64,000 bases of DNA from Streptomyces sp. V1I1 (GCF_030817355.1 NZ_JAUSZH010000001.1:6510501-6574500); one strand, 5' to 3'. Positions 55,319-64,000 are shown, numbered from the stretch's first letter. Notes: generated by a model not told the origin, from the letters alone. Program-made: numbers and translations.

Positions 55319-56059
55319 TCAGTAGGCGCTGTTGACGTTGTCGATCGAGCCGTAGCGGTCGGCGGCGTAGTTGGCCGCGGCCGTGATGTTGGCGACCGGG
55401 TCGTACTGGCTGTTGGGGGTACCGGCGACGTGGTACGCGTCGAACGTCGGCTTGATGACCTGCAGCAGGCCGATCGACGGGACGCCGTTGATGGCGTTGA
55501 TGTCCCAGTTGTTGATGGCGTTCGGGTTGCCGCTGGACTCACGCATGATGTTGCGGTGCAGCCCGTCGTAGGTGCCGGGGATGCCGTGCTTCTTCATGAT
55601 GGACAGCGACTCCTTGATCCAGCCGTCAAGGTTGTTCGCGAAGACCGGCTTGCGGGCGGCGGCGCGGCTGGCGGCCTGCTCGGCAGCGCGCTTCTTCGCG
55701 GCGGCCTTGGCGGCAGCGGCGGCAGCCTTCTTCTTGGCCTCGGCGTTCGCCTTGGCCTTGGCGTGGGCCACGGCCTGGGCGTGGGCCACAGACTTGGCGT
55801 GAGCCACGGTCTGGGCGTGGGCCTTCGCCGCGGCAGCGGCCTGCTTCTTCGCGGCAGCCGCCTTCTGCTGGGCAGCAGCCGACTCCTGCTTGGCGATGGC
55901 CGCCTGCGCAGCGGTCGTCTGCGCGGCGTTGACAGACTCGGTCTCGGCGGAAGCGTTGCCGGGGACGAGGGAGAACGTGAGGGCTGCGACGCCGGCGGCG
56001 GCGATACCGGCGATCGAGACCTTGTGGGTCTTGGTCATACGGGTGCTGGACGCGGACAT
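55319..56059 (-). CDS. Secreted SLT-domain (lytic transglycosylase-like) protein with Ala/His coiled region
   Basis: 246 aa from ATG at 56059 with GAACGAGG upstream. A signal peptide ends near GNASAETES (about 35). Residues about 45-135 are an Ala/Lys/Gln-rich helix with repeated AHA units (AHAQTVAHAKSVAHAQAVAHAK), probably a coiled coil or spacer. The C-terminal 100 residues resemble an SLT/lysozyme-like domain: LHRNIMRESSGNPNAINNWD, with the catalytic Glu in MRESSG, then GLLQVIKPTFDAY and DPVANITAAANYAADRYGS. It probably cleaves peptidoglycan. The 276-bp leader shows no recognisable ydaO-type riboswitch. Confidence 0.88.
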   Translation of the reverse strand: MSASSTRMTKTHKVSIAGIAAAGVAALTFSLVPGNASAETESVNAAQTTAAQAAIAKQESAAAQQKAAAAKKQAAAAAKAHAQTVAHAKSVAHAQAVAHAKAKANAEAKKKAAAAAAKAAAKKRAAEQAASRAAARKPVFANNLDGWIKESLSIMKKHGIPGTYDGLHRNIMRESSGNPNAINNWDINAINGVPSIGLLQVIKPTFDAYHVAGTPNSQYDPVANITAAANYAADRYGSIDNVNSAY

Positions 56060-56335
56060 ACAGATACCTCGTTCGAATAGCGGAAGTCGCATCAGGCCGG
56101 GGAGGCGCTGCGCTCCTCGGCGGCGACGGACGCAATTCTTAGCGGCAGCAAAAAGCTGTGGCAAAGGTGTGACGTACGACCCGCGGTAGTGGATATGGGT
56201 GTCGCGAAGACGCCCATTTGCCCATTGAGTCCCCGCTCACACGTCCTTTATGTGTCCACTAGAGTGGTTCGTAAGTGACGTGCGTCCTATGTGCGGGCTC
56301 ACATTGGGCGAGTGCCAATCTCACCGTGCGTTGCT

Positions 56336-57424
56336 TCAGCAATGCAAAGGGTGATGGCTTTCATTCGGAAGTATGAGGTGGCTGTCGCCAAACTCGTGCC
56401 AGAGGTAGAGATGCCGCAGCGCCTCCCCGTACGAGCGGCCCAGCGCCTCCCGCCCGGCGATGGCCTCCAGCATCAGCAGATGCGATGCCTCCGGCTCGTG
56501 CAGCCCGGTCAGCAGCCCGTCCACGGCGCGCACCCCGCGCCTCGGCGTGATGACCAGGTCCGTCAAGCCCGATGCCGCATGCACCACGCCGTCGGGGCGC
56601 GCCGCCGACTCCAGGGCGCGTACGGCCGTCGTGCCGACCGCGACAATCCGGCCTCCGCCCACCCGAGCGGTATTCACCAGCCACGCCGTCGTCGCAGGCA
56701 CCTCGAAGCGCTCCGGGTACGGCGGCTCGTGCGCCTCGGCCGAAGCCACCCCCGTATGCAGAGTGATCGGCGCGAACTGCACGCCCCGGCTCACCAGTTG
56801 CGCCACCAGCCGCGCCGTGAAGGGCCGCGCGGCACTCGGCATCTCCGCGGAGCCCGCGCCGCCGGGGGAGGGGAGCGCGAAGACCGTCTGATACGCGGAC
56901 AGAGGCTGGTCCTGGGCCGTGTACCCGTACCGGATCGGCCGTCCGTACCGGCGCAGCAGCCCCGGTACGTCCACCGAGACCGAAGCCCACCACAGCCGGT
57001 CCGCGCCAGGGGCAAGGGGCTCCTCCAGCACGAGGTGTTCGCCCCCCGGAAGCCGTACGACGGCTCCTGACGGACCGCCGGCGCGCGGCAGGGTGCTGCC
57101 CGATCCGTCGGGGCGGCGCAGCTCCACCGCCCAGCGCCCGTCGTCCCCGCGCGTCGAGAAGTGCACGACGACGACCGCGCCGCCGACCCGCCCGCCCACG
57201 GCGGCGGGCAGTGTGGTGGACGTATTGACCACCAGGACGTCACCGGCGCGCAGCTGGCCGGGAAGGTCCCGGAAGGCGTGGTGGGAGACCTCGGTCCCGC
57301 GCGAGACCATGAGCCGTACGTCGTCCCGCCCGGAGCCGCGCACCTCCGCCGGCACCCGGGCCGAGAGCTCCTCGGGCACCCGCAGAGCATCCAGCACGGC
57401 TGTTCCTCCTGGCACGGCTGTCAT
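56336..57424 (-). CDS. queA: QueA-like S-adenosylmethionine:tRNA ribosyltransferase-isomerase
   Basis: 362 aa, typical for QueA. Segments include RLMVSRGTEVSHHAFRDLPGQLRAGDVLVVNTSTTLPAAV (about 37-76), FSTRGDDGRWAVELR, RPIRYGY (about 164-170), YQTVFA and PGSAEMPSAARPFT, then FAPITLHTGV. QueA moves ribose from SAM to preQ1-tRNA in queuosine synthesis. No other queuosine gene (queC-F, tgt, queG) is in the window, so the substrate here is an open question. Its start overlaps the SDR stop as ATGA. Confidence 0.88.
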   Translation of the reverse strand: MTAVPGGTAVLDALRVPEELSARVPAEVRGSGRDDVRLMVSRGTEVSHHAFRDLPGQLRAGDVLVVNTSTTLPAAVGGRVGGAVVVVHFSTRGDDGRWAVELRRPDGSGSTLPRAGGPSGAVVRLPGGEHLVLEEPLAPGADRLWWASVSVDVPGLLRRYGRPIRYGYTAQDQPLSAYQTVFALPSPGGAGSAEMPSAARPFTARLVAQLVSRGVQFAPITLHTGVASAEAHEPPYPERFEVPATTAWLVNTARVGGGRIVAVGTTAVRALESAARPDGVVHAASGLTDLVITPRRGVRAVDGLLTGLHEPEASHLLMLEAIAGREALGRSYGEALRHLYLWHEFGDSHLILPNESHHPLHC

Positions 57425-58128
57425 CGGGCCGACTCCGCGAGCGCGGGGGCCGCGTACCGCCCGCTCACCGGCCGCTCGGCGAGCAGCCGCAGGAAGCCCG
57501 GCACCACCGACTCCGGCGCCGGGCGCGGGTCCTCGTCCTCCGGGACGGCGGCCGCGTACAGATCCGTCTGCATGTCACCCGGGTCGACCGTCCACACCCG
57601 CAGTTCCGGCTCCTCGACCGCCAGGACCGCGGCGAGGTGGTCGAGCGCCGCCTTCGAGGCTCCGTAGCCGCCCCACGTCTCGTACGCCTCAGCCCCCGCG
57701 TCCGAGCTGACCGCGATCACCGTGCCCGCGTCCGCCGCCCGCAGCAGCGGCAGTGCCTCCTGTACGAGACCGAGCGCCGCGACCACGTTGGTCTCCAGCG
57801 CCGCCCGCAGCCCCTCCAGCGGCAGCGCCTCCAGCCGCACCAGCGGCTCGGCACCGAGCGCGCTCGCATTGCTCACCAGCAGGTCGAGCCCGCCGAGCCC
57901 ACGGGCCGCGGCCAGCAGCTCCCCGCGATGCCCGGCATCGGTGACGTCGCCCGCCACCGCCACCACCCGTGTCCCGTGCGCGCCGATGCCTCGCGCGCTC
58001 TCCTGAAGTACGTCCGCGGTCCTGGCGCCCAGCACCAGGTCCCAGCCGCGCCGGGCGAGAGCGGTCGCGAGCGCGCGCCCCAGCCCCTTCGAAGCCCCGG
58101 TGATCACCGCTACCGGCATGATGTCCAT
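57421..58128 (-). CDS. SDR family oxidoreductase coupled to queA
   Basis: 235 aa. Classical short-chain dehydrogenase: TGASKGLG (10-17), NAS (about 87-89), SSDAG, YGASK (about 154-158) and DPGDMQTDLY. An NAD(P)-dependent reductase of unknown substrate. The first gene of a two-gene unit; the stop overlaps the queA start as ATGA, so the two may act on one compound or simply share a transcript. The divergent sensor-kinase gene begins 166 bp away. Confidence 0.9.
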   Translation of the reverse strand: MDIMPVAVITGASKGLGRALATALARRGWDLVLGARTADVLQESARGIGAHGTRVVAVAGDVTDAGHRGELLAAARGLGGLDLLVSNASALGAEPLVRLEALPLEGLRAALETNVVAALGLVQEALPLLRAADAGTVIAVSSDAGAEAYETWGGYGASKAALDHLAAVLAVEEPELRVWTVDPGDMQTDLYAAAVPEDEDPRPAPESVVPGFLRLLAERPVSGRYAAPALAESAR

Positions 58129-58293
58129 CCCCTTGTCCGCGTCTTTGGCCCCAACCTAGGAACGCGGCCACGCCCGCCGCCTCGTGCCCGGGACCCCACC
58201 CGCCAAGGAACTTCGACCTACGTCCACAGCCCCATGCGGCTGCCCGTCCCCGGCCCGATACGGACTGTCACAGCCCGCCGGTACGGTGAGGTC

Positions 58294-59439
58294 ATGAGTC
58301 ACCGACCCGGTTCCGGCCTCGCCGCCGTGAGCACCGCGCTCCTCGCGATGAGCAGGCATCTCGAGGTGCGTGACGTGCTGAAGACGATCGTCGCCTCGGC
58401 GCGCGAGCTCCTCGACGCCGAGTACGCGGCGCTGGGCGTCCCCGACGACCACGGCGGCTTCGCCCAGTTCGTGGTCGACGGCGTGAGCGACGCGCAGTGG
58501 AAGGCGATCGGCCCGCTCCCGCGGCAGCACGGCATCCTCGCCGCGATGCTCCGGGACGCGAAGACGGAGCGCCTCGCGGATGTGCGCAAGGACCCCCGCT
58601 TCGAGGGCTGGCCGTCCGCCCACCCGGACATGTCCGACTTCCTCGGTCTGCCCGTCAAGGACGGCGACGAGACGATCGGCGCGCTCTTCCTCGCCAACAA
58701 GAGGTGCCCGAAGCCGGACGGCGGTTGCGGCTTCACCGCCGAGGACGAGGAGCTCCTCTCGATCCTCGCCCAGCACGCCGCGATAGCGCTCACCAACGCC
58801 CGGCTGTACGAACGCAGCCGTGAGCTCACGATCGCGGAGGAACGATCCCGCCTGGCCCACGAGTTGCACGACGCGGTCAGCCAGAAGCTGTTCTCGCTCA
58901 GGCTGACCGCGCAGGCCGCGGCCGCGCTCGTGGACCGCGACCCCGCCCGCGCCAAGGGCGAGTTGCAGCAGATCGCGGAGCTCGCCGCCGAGGCCGCGGA
59001 CGAACTGCGCGCCGCTGTCGTCGAGTTGCGCCCCGCCGCCCTCGACGAGGACGGCCTGGTCAACACTCTCCGTACGCAGATCCAGGTCCTGGACCGGGCG
59101 CACACCGCGCGGGTCACCTTCGACACCCGCGGCATCCGTGCGCTGCCCGCCGCGCAGGAGGAGGCCCTGCTCCGGGTCGCCCAGGAGGCCCTGCACAACG
59201 CACTGCGGCACTCCGGCGCCGGCGAGGTCGACGTGGTCCTGGTCCGCCGCGGCCAGGGCGCGGTCCTCAGCGTCACGGACAACGGCAAGGGCTTCGATCC
59301 GAGGACGGTCCGCCGGGCCGGCCGCCATCTGGGACTGGTCTCGATGCGCGACCGGGCGAGCGGCGTCGGTGGAAGGCTCACCGTGGAATCGGCGCCCGGA
59401 AAAGGCACCACGATCGAGATGGAGGCCCCCGGTGGCTGA
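58294..59439 (+). CDS. GAF-domain sensor histidine kinase (NarL-type)
   Basis: 381 aa from ATG with GGTGAGG upstream. No membrane segment, so a cytoplasmic sensor. A GAF domain covers residues about 25-180 (VRDVLKTIVASARELLDAEYAALGV...HPDMSDFLGLPVKDGDETIGALFLANK). The HisKA_3 dimerisation helix has the phospho-acceptor in RSRLAHELHDAVSQKLFSLRL (about 192-212). The HATPase_c domain has RVAQEALHNALRHSG and VTDNGKGFD. The two cysteines in RCPKPDGGCGF within the GAF domain could sense redox or bind a ligand. Overlaps the response regulator gene by 8 nt. Confidence 0.93.
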   Translation: MSHRPGSGLAAVSTALLAMSRHLEVRDVLKTIVASARELLDAEYAALGVPDDHGGFAQFVVDGVSDAQWKAIGPLPRQHGILAAMLRDAKTERLADVRKDPRFEGWPSAHPDMSDFLGLPVKDGDETIGALFLANKRCPKPDGGCGFTAEDEELLSILAQHAAIALTNARLYERSRELTIAEERSRLAHELHDAVSQKLFSLRLTAQAAAALVDRDPARAKGELQQIAELAAEAADELRAAVVELRPAALDEDGLVNTLRTQIQVLDRAHTARVTFDTRGIRALPAAQEEALLRVAQEALHNALRHSGAGEVDVVLVRRGQGAVLSVTDNGKGFDPRTVRRAGRHLGLVSMRDRASGVGGRLTVESAPGKGTTIEMEAPGG

Positions 59440-60112
59440 CGATGTGCCCAGTTCGAAGACCGGGATTTCGAAGACCGGGATGATCCGTGTGCTGCTGGTC
59501 GACGATCACCAGGTGGTCCGCCGGGGCCTGCGTACCTTCCTCGAGATCCAGGACGACATCGAGGTCGTCGGTGAAGCCGCGGACGGGGCCGAAGGGGTCG
59601 CCCGCGCCGAGGAGTTGAAGCCGGACGTGGTCCTGATGGACGTCAAGATGCCCGGCACCGACGGCATCGAGGCGCTCCGCAAACTCCGCGAACTCGCCAA
59701 CCCCGCGAAGGTGTTGATCGTCACCAGCTTCACCGAACAGCGTACGGTCGTGCCCGCCCTGCGCGCGGGCGCGTCGGGGTACGTCTACAAGGACGTGGAC
59801 CCGGAGGCGCTGGCCGGGGCGATCCGCTCCGTACACGCGGGCCATGTGCTGCTCCAGCCTGAGGTTGCGGGCGCGCTCCTGGCGCAGGACGCCCCGGGCA
59901 ACGGCACGGGGCGCGGCGGCACCCTCACCGAACGCGAGAAGGAGGTCCTGGGCCTGATCGCGGACGGCCGCTCCAACCGTGAGATCGCCCGGGCGCTCGT
60001 CCTGTCCGAGAAAACCGTCAAGACACACGTCTCGAACATTCTGATGAAGCTGGACCTGGCGGATCGCACCCAAGCGGCGCTGTGGGCCGTCCGGCATGGC
60101 CTGACGAGCTAA
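59432..60112 (+). CDS. LuxR/NarL-family response regulator
   Basis: 226 aa from GTG at 59432 with GGAGG upstream; ATG 59480 would remove 16 residues. Receiver domain: acidic pair in LLVDDHQ (about 21-27), phospho-acceptor Asp in VVLMDVKMPG (about 68-77), Thr in LIVTSFTEQ, Lys in YVYKDVD. The C-terminal helix-turn-helix is LTEREKEVLGLIADGRSNREIARALVLSEKTVKTHVSNILMKLDLADRTQ. Cognate partner of the overlapping kinase. The chaplin gene starts 138 bp downstream. Confidence 0.94.
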   Translation: MADDVPSSKTGISKTGMIRVLLVDDHQVVRRGLRTFLEIQDDIEVVGEAADGAEGVARAEELKPDVVLMDVKMPGTDGIEALRKLRELANPAKVLIVTSFTEQRTVVPALRAGASGYVYKDVDPEALAGAIRSVHAGHVLLQPEVAGALLAQDAPGNGTGRGGTLTEREKEVLGLIADGRSNREIARALVLSEKTVKTHVSNILMKLDLADRTQAALWAVRHGLTS

Positions 60113-60250
60113 CCGGTCCGTCTCGCTCCGGTCTGAGATTCATACCGTCGGGTGGATGTCACCTGTCCGGCGCATCCTGATCGACTCGGCGCCGTTGTCC
60201 ATGGCGTGCTGCGGCGGCCGGCCGCAGCGAACGCTCAGGAGGATTTCGAA

Positions 60251-60496
60251 GTGAAGAACCTGAAGAAGGCCGCTGCCCTCACCATGGTCGCCGGGAGCCT
60301 CGTCGCCGCCGGCGCGGGTGTCGCGTCCGCCACCACCGGTGCGCACGCGGACGGCACGGCTGCGGGCTCCCCGGGCGTTGCCTCCGGCAACGTGGTTCAG
60401 GTGCCGGTCCACGTCCCGGTGAACGTCGTCGGCAACACCGTGAACGTGATCGGCGCCCTCAACCCGGCGTTCGGGAACTACGGCTACAACGGCTGA
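60251..60496 (+). CDS. chpE: Short chaplin ChpE
   Basis: 81 aa from GTG with AGGAGG upstream. Signal peptide MKNLKKAAALTMVAGSLVAAGAGVASA, then one chaplin domain (DGTAAGSPGVASGNVVQVPVHVPVNVVGNTVNVIGALNPAFGN) ending YGYNG. Short chaplins are secreted, assemble into amyloid-like films and lower surface tension so that aerial hyphae can rise. This copy lacks both cysteines found in most chaplins, as in S. coelicolor ChpE, one of the chaplins also made by vegetative hyphae. A strong hairpin and a triple 67-bp repeat follow. Confidence 0.95.
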   Translation: MKNLKKAAALTMVAGSLVAAGAGVASATTGAHADGTAAGSPGVASGNVVQVPVHVPVNVVGNTVNVIGALNPAFGNYGYNG

Positions 60497-60506
60497 CGGG
60501 TCACGC

Positions 60507-60554
60507 CCCACGGCAACCACCCGCTCTGTTTCCAGGGTTCGTGGTTGCCGTGGG
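60507..60554 (+). terminator. 14-bp hairpin after chpE
   Basis: CCCACGGCAACCAC (60507-60520) pairs exactly with GTGGTTGCCGTGGG (60541-60554) around a 20-nt loop, 10 bp after the chpE stop. The right arm lies inside the first unit of the 67-bp repeat. Confidence 0.75.
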
Positions 60555-60731
60555 CCGGGGGCGTTGGTGGTGCTGTCCGGTGGTGGGTCTCGCGGTTTCC
60601 AGGGTTCATAGTTGGCGTGGGCCGGGGGCGTTGGTGGTGCTGTCCGGTGGGTGGTTTCGCGGTTTCCAGCGTTCGTGGTTGGCGTGGGTCAGGGGACGTT
60701 GGCGGTTGCTGCCCGGTGGTGGGTCCCGCGG
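60529..60731. repeat. Three tandem ~67-bp repeats
   Basis: Units at 60529-60595 (67 bp), 60596-60662 (67 bp) and 60663-60731 (69 bp) each begin TTTCCAGSGTTC and end in CGCGG. They share GTGGTTGSCGTGGG, CGTTGGYGGT and CCGGTGG. Units 1 and 2 are nearly identical; unit 3 is more diverged. The 349-bp gap from 60497 to 60845 holds no gene besides these repeats and the hairpin. Confidence 0.92.
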
Positions 60732-60817
60732 GCGAACCCATGCACCGCCCCGGGCTCGGAGGAGCCCCGGAATCCGCACCGCACGGCACCGGGCGCCCCG
60801 GAGCCGCGGCCCGGACT

Positions 60818-60860
60818 CCCGCGTCAGCGCGATCCGCGCCCCGCGTCAGCGCGATCCGCG
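60818..60860. repeat. 22-bp-period duplication at a gene 3' end
   Basis: CCCGCGTCAGCGCGATCCGCG occurs at 60818-60838 and again at 60840-60860. The second copy contains the stop codon (TCA on the plus strand) and last codons of the minus-strand 262-aa gene; the first lies just downstream of it. Confidence 0.9.
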
Positions 60861-61634
60861 TTCGCGCTCCTCCACGTACGCGTTGTACGCCGCCACCTGT
60901 GCCCGTCTCGCCACCCGTTCCACCGGGCGCAGCGCCTCCACCCGCGCCGACATCTCCGATGCGCTCACCGCCCCGCCGTGGCCGTTCTCGTACGCCACCG
61001 AGACCAGCAGCCCGACCCGCTGAGCCAGCTCCAACACCCGTACCGCCCGCGGCGGATACCCGGGCGCCAGCGCCTCGCGGCCCCGCTCGGCCCGCGCCCG
61101 GTAGGCGTCGATCGCCGCCTCCGCCACCGGGCCCGACGCCGCCACATCGAGCCGCGACAGCACCTCCGTCGCGTCCCGCAGCGCCTCAGCGAGCTCCCGC
61201 TCCGCCTCCCCGAGCGAGGGCACGTCCGCGGGCGGCGCCTCCCGTACCGGCAGGCAGTGCCAGACGACCTCCACATGCTGATCACCCGCGGGCCCCGCCT
61301 CGTACACCTCGGGCACCAGCCCGTACGCCGCGCCCGAGGCGACGACCGCCTCTTCCGCGTCGAGCGCCCGCGCGTTGAACTCCGGTGGCCCGCTGAGCCC
61401 CAGCGGATGCCCCGGCGCGGGCAGCGCGACCCGGTACCCGGTCACCCCGAGCGCACGCAGCCGCCCCAGCGCCAGCGTGAGCCCGACCGGGCCCGCCTCG
61501 CCCGGCAGACCCTCCACCCGGTGCACCGCGTCGTCGCCGACGATGGCGAGCGCCGCGTCATCCGGTGATACAAATCCGGCCAACAGGGCATTTCCCCATG
61601 CGGCCAGCCGTCCTGAGCGTGGTTCGGAAAGCAT
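60846..61634 (-). CDS. Hypothetical protein
   Basis: 262 aa, conserved-looking but without a domain I can name. No signal peptide or membrane segment. The N-terminal half is mixed alpha/beta (WGNALLAGFVSPDDAALAIVGDDAVHRVEGLPGE). The C-terminal half is long amphipathic helices rich in Arg/Glu (AERELAEALRDATEVLSRLDVAASG...VERVARRAQVAAYNAYVEERERGSR). An orthologue lies next to chpE in S. coelicolor as I recall. Its last codons are duplicated just downstream. Confidence 0.78.
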   Translation of the reverse strand: MLSEPRSGRLAAWGNALLAGFVSPDDAALAIVGDDAVHRVEGLPGEAGPVGLTLALGRLRALGVTGYRVALPAPGHPLGLSGPPEFNARALDAEEAVVASGAAYGLVPEVYEAGPAGDQHVEVVWHCLPVREAPPADVPSLGEAERELAEALRDATEVLSRLDVAASGPVAEAAIDAYRARAERGREALAPGYPPRAVRVLELAQRVGLLVSVAYENGHGGAVSASEMSARVEALRPVERVARRAQVAAYNAYVEERERGSR

Positions 61635-61770
61635 GGACCCAGCCTAGGGACCGGACCGGGGGACCGGGCCACCCGACCGGTGGCGTAGGTTTTCCCTGGG
61701 AGCCGCGCCCACAGGTGCACAAACGCCCCCCAACTACCTCAAGACGATTGCATGGGGAGACAACGCGCTC

Positions 61771-62547
<777 letters not shown>

Positions 62548-62568
<21 letters not shown>

Positions 62569-62595
62569 CCACAGGGCCTCCCGCTCGGCTGACCG
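62548..62595. repeat. 24-bp tandem duplication of a gene 3' end
   Basis: 62548-62571 and 62572-62595 differ only in the last base. Each encodes the closing residues GLPLG and stop TGA of the ABC ATPase gene, so a fossil second stop lies 24 bp after the first. Confidence 0.95.
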
Positions 62596-62682
62596 ACGGT
62601 CCCGGGCCGGAGCGGCTGACCTGATCCGGACCCTGCCGTCGCCCACTGTCCCTGCCACGACCGGCGGACCTACCATGACCAT

Positions 62683-63111
62683 GTGGAAATCGACGCATGG
62701 GTGTGGTGGCTGATCGGCGCGGTCGGACTGGGCATTCCGCTCGTCCTGACAGCGATGCCCGAATTCGGAATGTTCTCCGCCGGAGCAGTGGCCGCGGCCG
62801 TGGTCGCGGCGCTCGGCGGCGGCACGGTGGCCCAGGTGCTGGTCTTCGCCGTGGTGTCCGTCGCACTCATCGCGGTCGTACGCCCCATCGCGACCCGTCA
62901 CAGATCCCAGAGCCCCCAGTTCGCCAGCGGGATCGACGCACTGAAGGGCCGTCAGGCCGTCGTCCTGGAGCGGGTCGACGGCAGCGGCGGCCGGATCAAA
63001 CTCGCCGGCGAGGTATGGTCCGCACGCGCACTCGACGCGGACATGTCCTACGAGGCGGGCCAGCAGGTCGACGTCGTGGAGATCGACGGAGCCACCGCCG
63101 TGGTCATGTGA
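62683..63111 (+). CDS. NfeD family membrane protein
   Basis: 142 aa from GTG. Two N-terminal membrane regions (about 6-50 and 52-66) precede a small OB-fold domain (LKGRQAVVLERVDGSGGRIKLAGEVWSARALDADMSYEAGQQVDVVEIDGATAVV), the C-terminal NfeD domain. It has no protease domain, so it is a short NfeD1b-type protein. NfeD proteins pair with SPFH proteins, and the SPFH gene begins 91 bp downstream here. Confidence 0.92.
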   Translation: MEIDAWVWWLIGAVGLGIPLVLTAMPEFGMFSAGAVAAAVVAALGGGTVAQVLVFAVVSVALIAVVRPIATRHRSQSPQFASGIDALKGRQAVVLERVDGSGGRIKLAGEVWSARALDADMSYEAGQQVDVVEIDGATAVVM

Positions 63112-63202
63112 CCAAGAGAAGCCGAACGCCCCCCACACCAGGCCGTGTTCTGGGAAACTCGATCATCAGAATCATCCGGCAGCGAAGGGCACAGGGAACA
63201 CG

Positions 63203-64000
63203 ATGCAACCGATCATCATCGTCCTGATCATTCTGGTGGTGCTGGTCTTCATCGCCCTCATCAAGACGATCCAGGTCATCCCGCAGGCCAGTGCCGCCAT
63301 CGTCGAGCGCTTCGGGCGCTACACCCGCACCCTCAACGCGGGCCTGAACATCGTCGTCCCGTTCATCGACTCGATCCGCAACCGCATCGACCTGCGTGAA
63401 CAGGTCGTCCCCTTCCCGCCCCAGCCGGTGATCACCCAGGACAACCTGGTGGTCAACATCGACACGGTCATCTATTACCAGGTGACCGACGCCCGGGCCG
63501 CGACGTACGAGGTCGCCAGTTACATCCAGGCGATCGAGCAGCTCACCGTCACCACCCTCCGCAACATCATCGGCGGCATGGACCTGGAGCGGACCCTGAC
63601 CTCCCGCGAGGAGATCAACGCGGCCCTGCGCGGCGTCCTCGACGAAGCCACCGGCAAGTGGGGCATCCGCGTCAACCGTGTCGAGCTCAAGGCGATCGAG
63701 CCGCCCACCTCCATCCAGGACTCGATGGAGAAGCAGATGCGCGCCGACCGTGACAAGCGCGCCGCGATCCTCACCGCCGAGGGCATCCGCCAGTCGCAGA
63801 TCCTCACCGCCGAAGGTGAGAAGCAGTCCGCGATCCTGCGCGCCGAAGGTGAGGCCAAGGCGGCCGCGCTGCGCGCCGAGGGCGAGGCCCAGGCCATCCG
63901 TACGGTCTTCGAGTCCATCCACGCCGGAGACGCCGACCAGAAGCTCCTCGCCTACCAGTACCTCCAGATGCTCCCGAAGATCGCCGAGGGCGACGCCAAC
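63203..64000 (+). CDS. SPFH/band 7 (stomatin/flotillin-like) protein, partial
   Basis: ATG at 63203 with AGGGAAC upstream; cut by the window end after 266 codons. One N-terminal membrane helix (PIIIVLIILVVLVFIALI), then the SPFH domain (AAIVERFGRYTRTLNAGLNIVVPFIDSIRNRIDLREQVVPFPPQPVITQDNLVV...). An Ala/Glu-rich coiled coil with heptad-like AEGE repeats follows (ILTAEGEKQSAILRAEGEAKAAALRAEGEAQAI). Such proteins form large membrane rings or microdomains that shield or organise membrane proteins. Pairing with NfeD is standard. Confidence 0.94.
   Translation, partial: MQPIIIVLIILVVLVFIALIKTIQVIPQASAAIVERFGRYTRTLNAGLNIVVPFIDSIRNRIDLREQVVPFPPQPVITQDNLVVNIDTVIYYQVTDARAATYEVASYIQAIEQLTVTTLRNIIGGMDLERTLTSREEINAALRGVLDEATGKWGIRVNRVELKAIEPPTSIQDSMEKQMRADRDKRAAILTAEGIRQSQILTAEGEKQSAILRAEGEAKAAALRAEGEAQAIRTVFESIHAGDADQKLLAYQYLQMLPKIAEGDAN

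Noticed and set aside
56060..56335. Possible c-di-AMP (ydaO) riboswitch before the SLT-domain gene
   Set aside because: Wall-hydrolase genes in streptomycetes often have one, but I could not find the conserved ydaO blocks in this leader.
60529..60731. CRISPR array
   Set aside because: The three 67-bp units are contiguous with no spacers and no cas genes are present.

Overview
The window is a gene-dense, very GC-rich stretch of a Streptomyces chromosome. The evidence is the codon bias, the many GTG and TTG starts, ATGA/GTGA stop-start overlaps, a chaplin gene, the actinobacteria-specific nucleoid protein Gbn, a streptophobe-family protein and an FHA/ABC fusion. From memory, the gene order follows the S. 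coelicolor core region that runs from chpE (SCO1800) through inhA/fabG, tyrS and gbn (SCO1839) to pitH2 (SCO1845) and the cob cluster, in the opposite orientation. This is conserved core chromosome. I found no integrase, insertion sequence, CRISPR array, rRNA or tRNA.

Layout. 1-8.8 kb: a cobalamin block on the minus strand (cobD-cobQ-cobN with 4-nt overlaps, then a ChlI/ChlD-type chelatase subunit) behind a cobalamin riboswitch. 8.8-10.4 kb: a PiT phosphate transporter and a small membrane partner behind PHO-box-like repeats. 10.6-18 kb: a class II aldolase, an alpha/beta hydrolase, a large unknown protein, a VOC protein, an ABC-F ATPase with a tiny leader ORF, Gbn and an enoyl-CoA hydratase. 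17.9-21 kb: an Asp23/AmaP envelope-stress cluster with two Asp23 paralogues. 21.4-26.9 kb, mostly minus: SDR, GH15 trehalase-like enzyme, SURF1 with a small Cys-rich protein, a DEDDh exonuclease with BRCT, and a TetR regulator. 27.0-28.35 kb: a decayed chimera of an acetoacetate decarboxylase and the C-terminal half of an amidohydrolase. 28.4-35 kb: VIT transporter, hydroxylase, YhhN, alcohol dehydrogenase, CoA-transferase and a secreted subtilase. 35-40.9 kb: acetate uptake (DUF485-actP), moaA, small stress/membrane proteins and tyrS. 41-44 kb: tldD and tldE separated by a 110-bp insertion that makes a 37-codon mini-ORF. 44.2-45.7 kb: fabG-fabI of type II fatty acid synthesis. 45.9-52.4 kb: GntR/MFS pair, sixA, serB and a streptophobe protein. 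52.7-62.6 kb: FHA-FHA-ABC transporter, secreted SLT protein, queA-SDR, a GAF kinase/response regulator pair, chpE and an ABC ATPase. 62.7 kb to the end: nfeD and an SPFH protein cut by the window edge.

The genes are mainly housekeeping and envelope biology. The less ordinary signals are: (1) short tandem duplications that repeatedly lie across stop codons; (2) the tldD/mini-ORF/tldE arrangement; (3) the MAILLAH leader ORF before the ABC-F gene; (4) the multi-lesion chimeric pseudogene; (5) an 11-bp phased repeat array upstream of a protein of unknown function; (6) three tandem 67-bp repeats after chpE; and (7) a GATC cluster in front of gbn, whose product is known to bind GATC.
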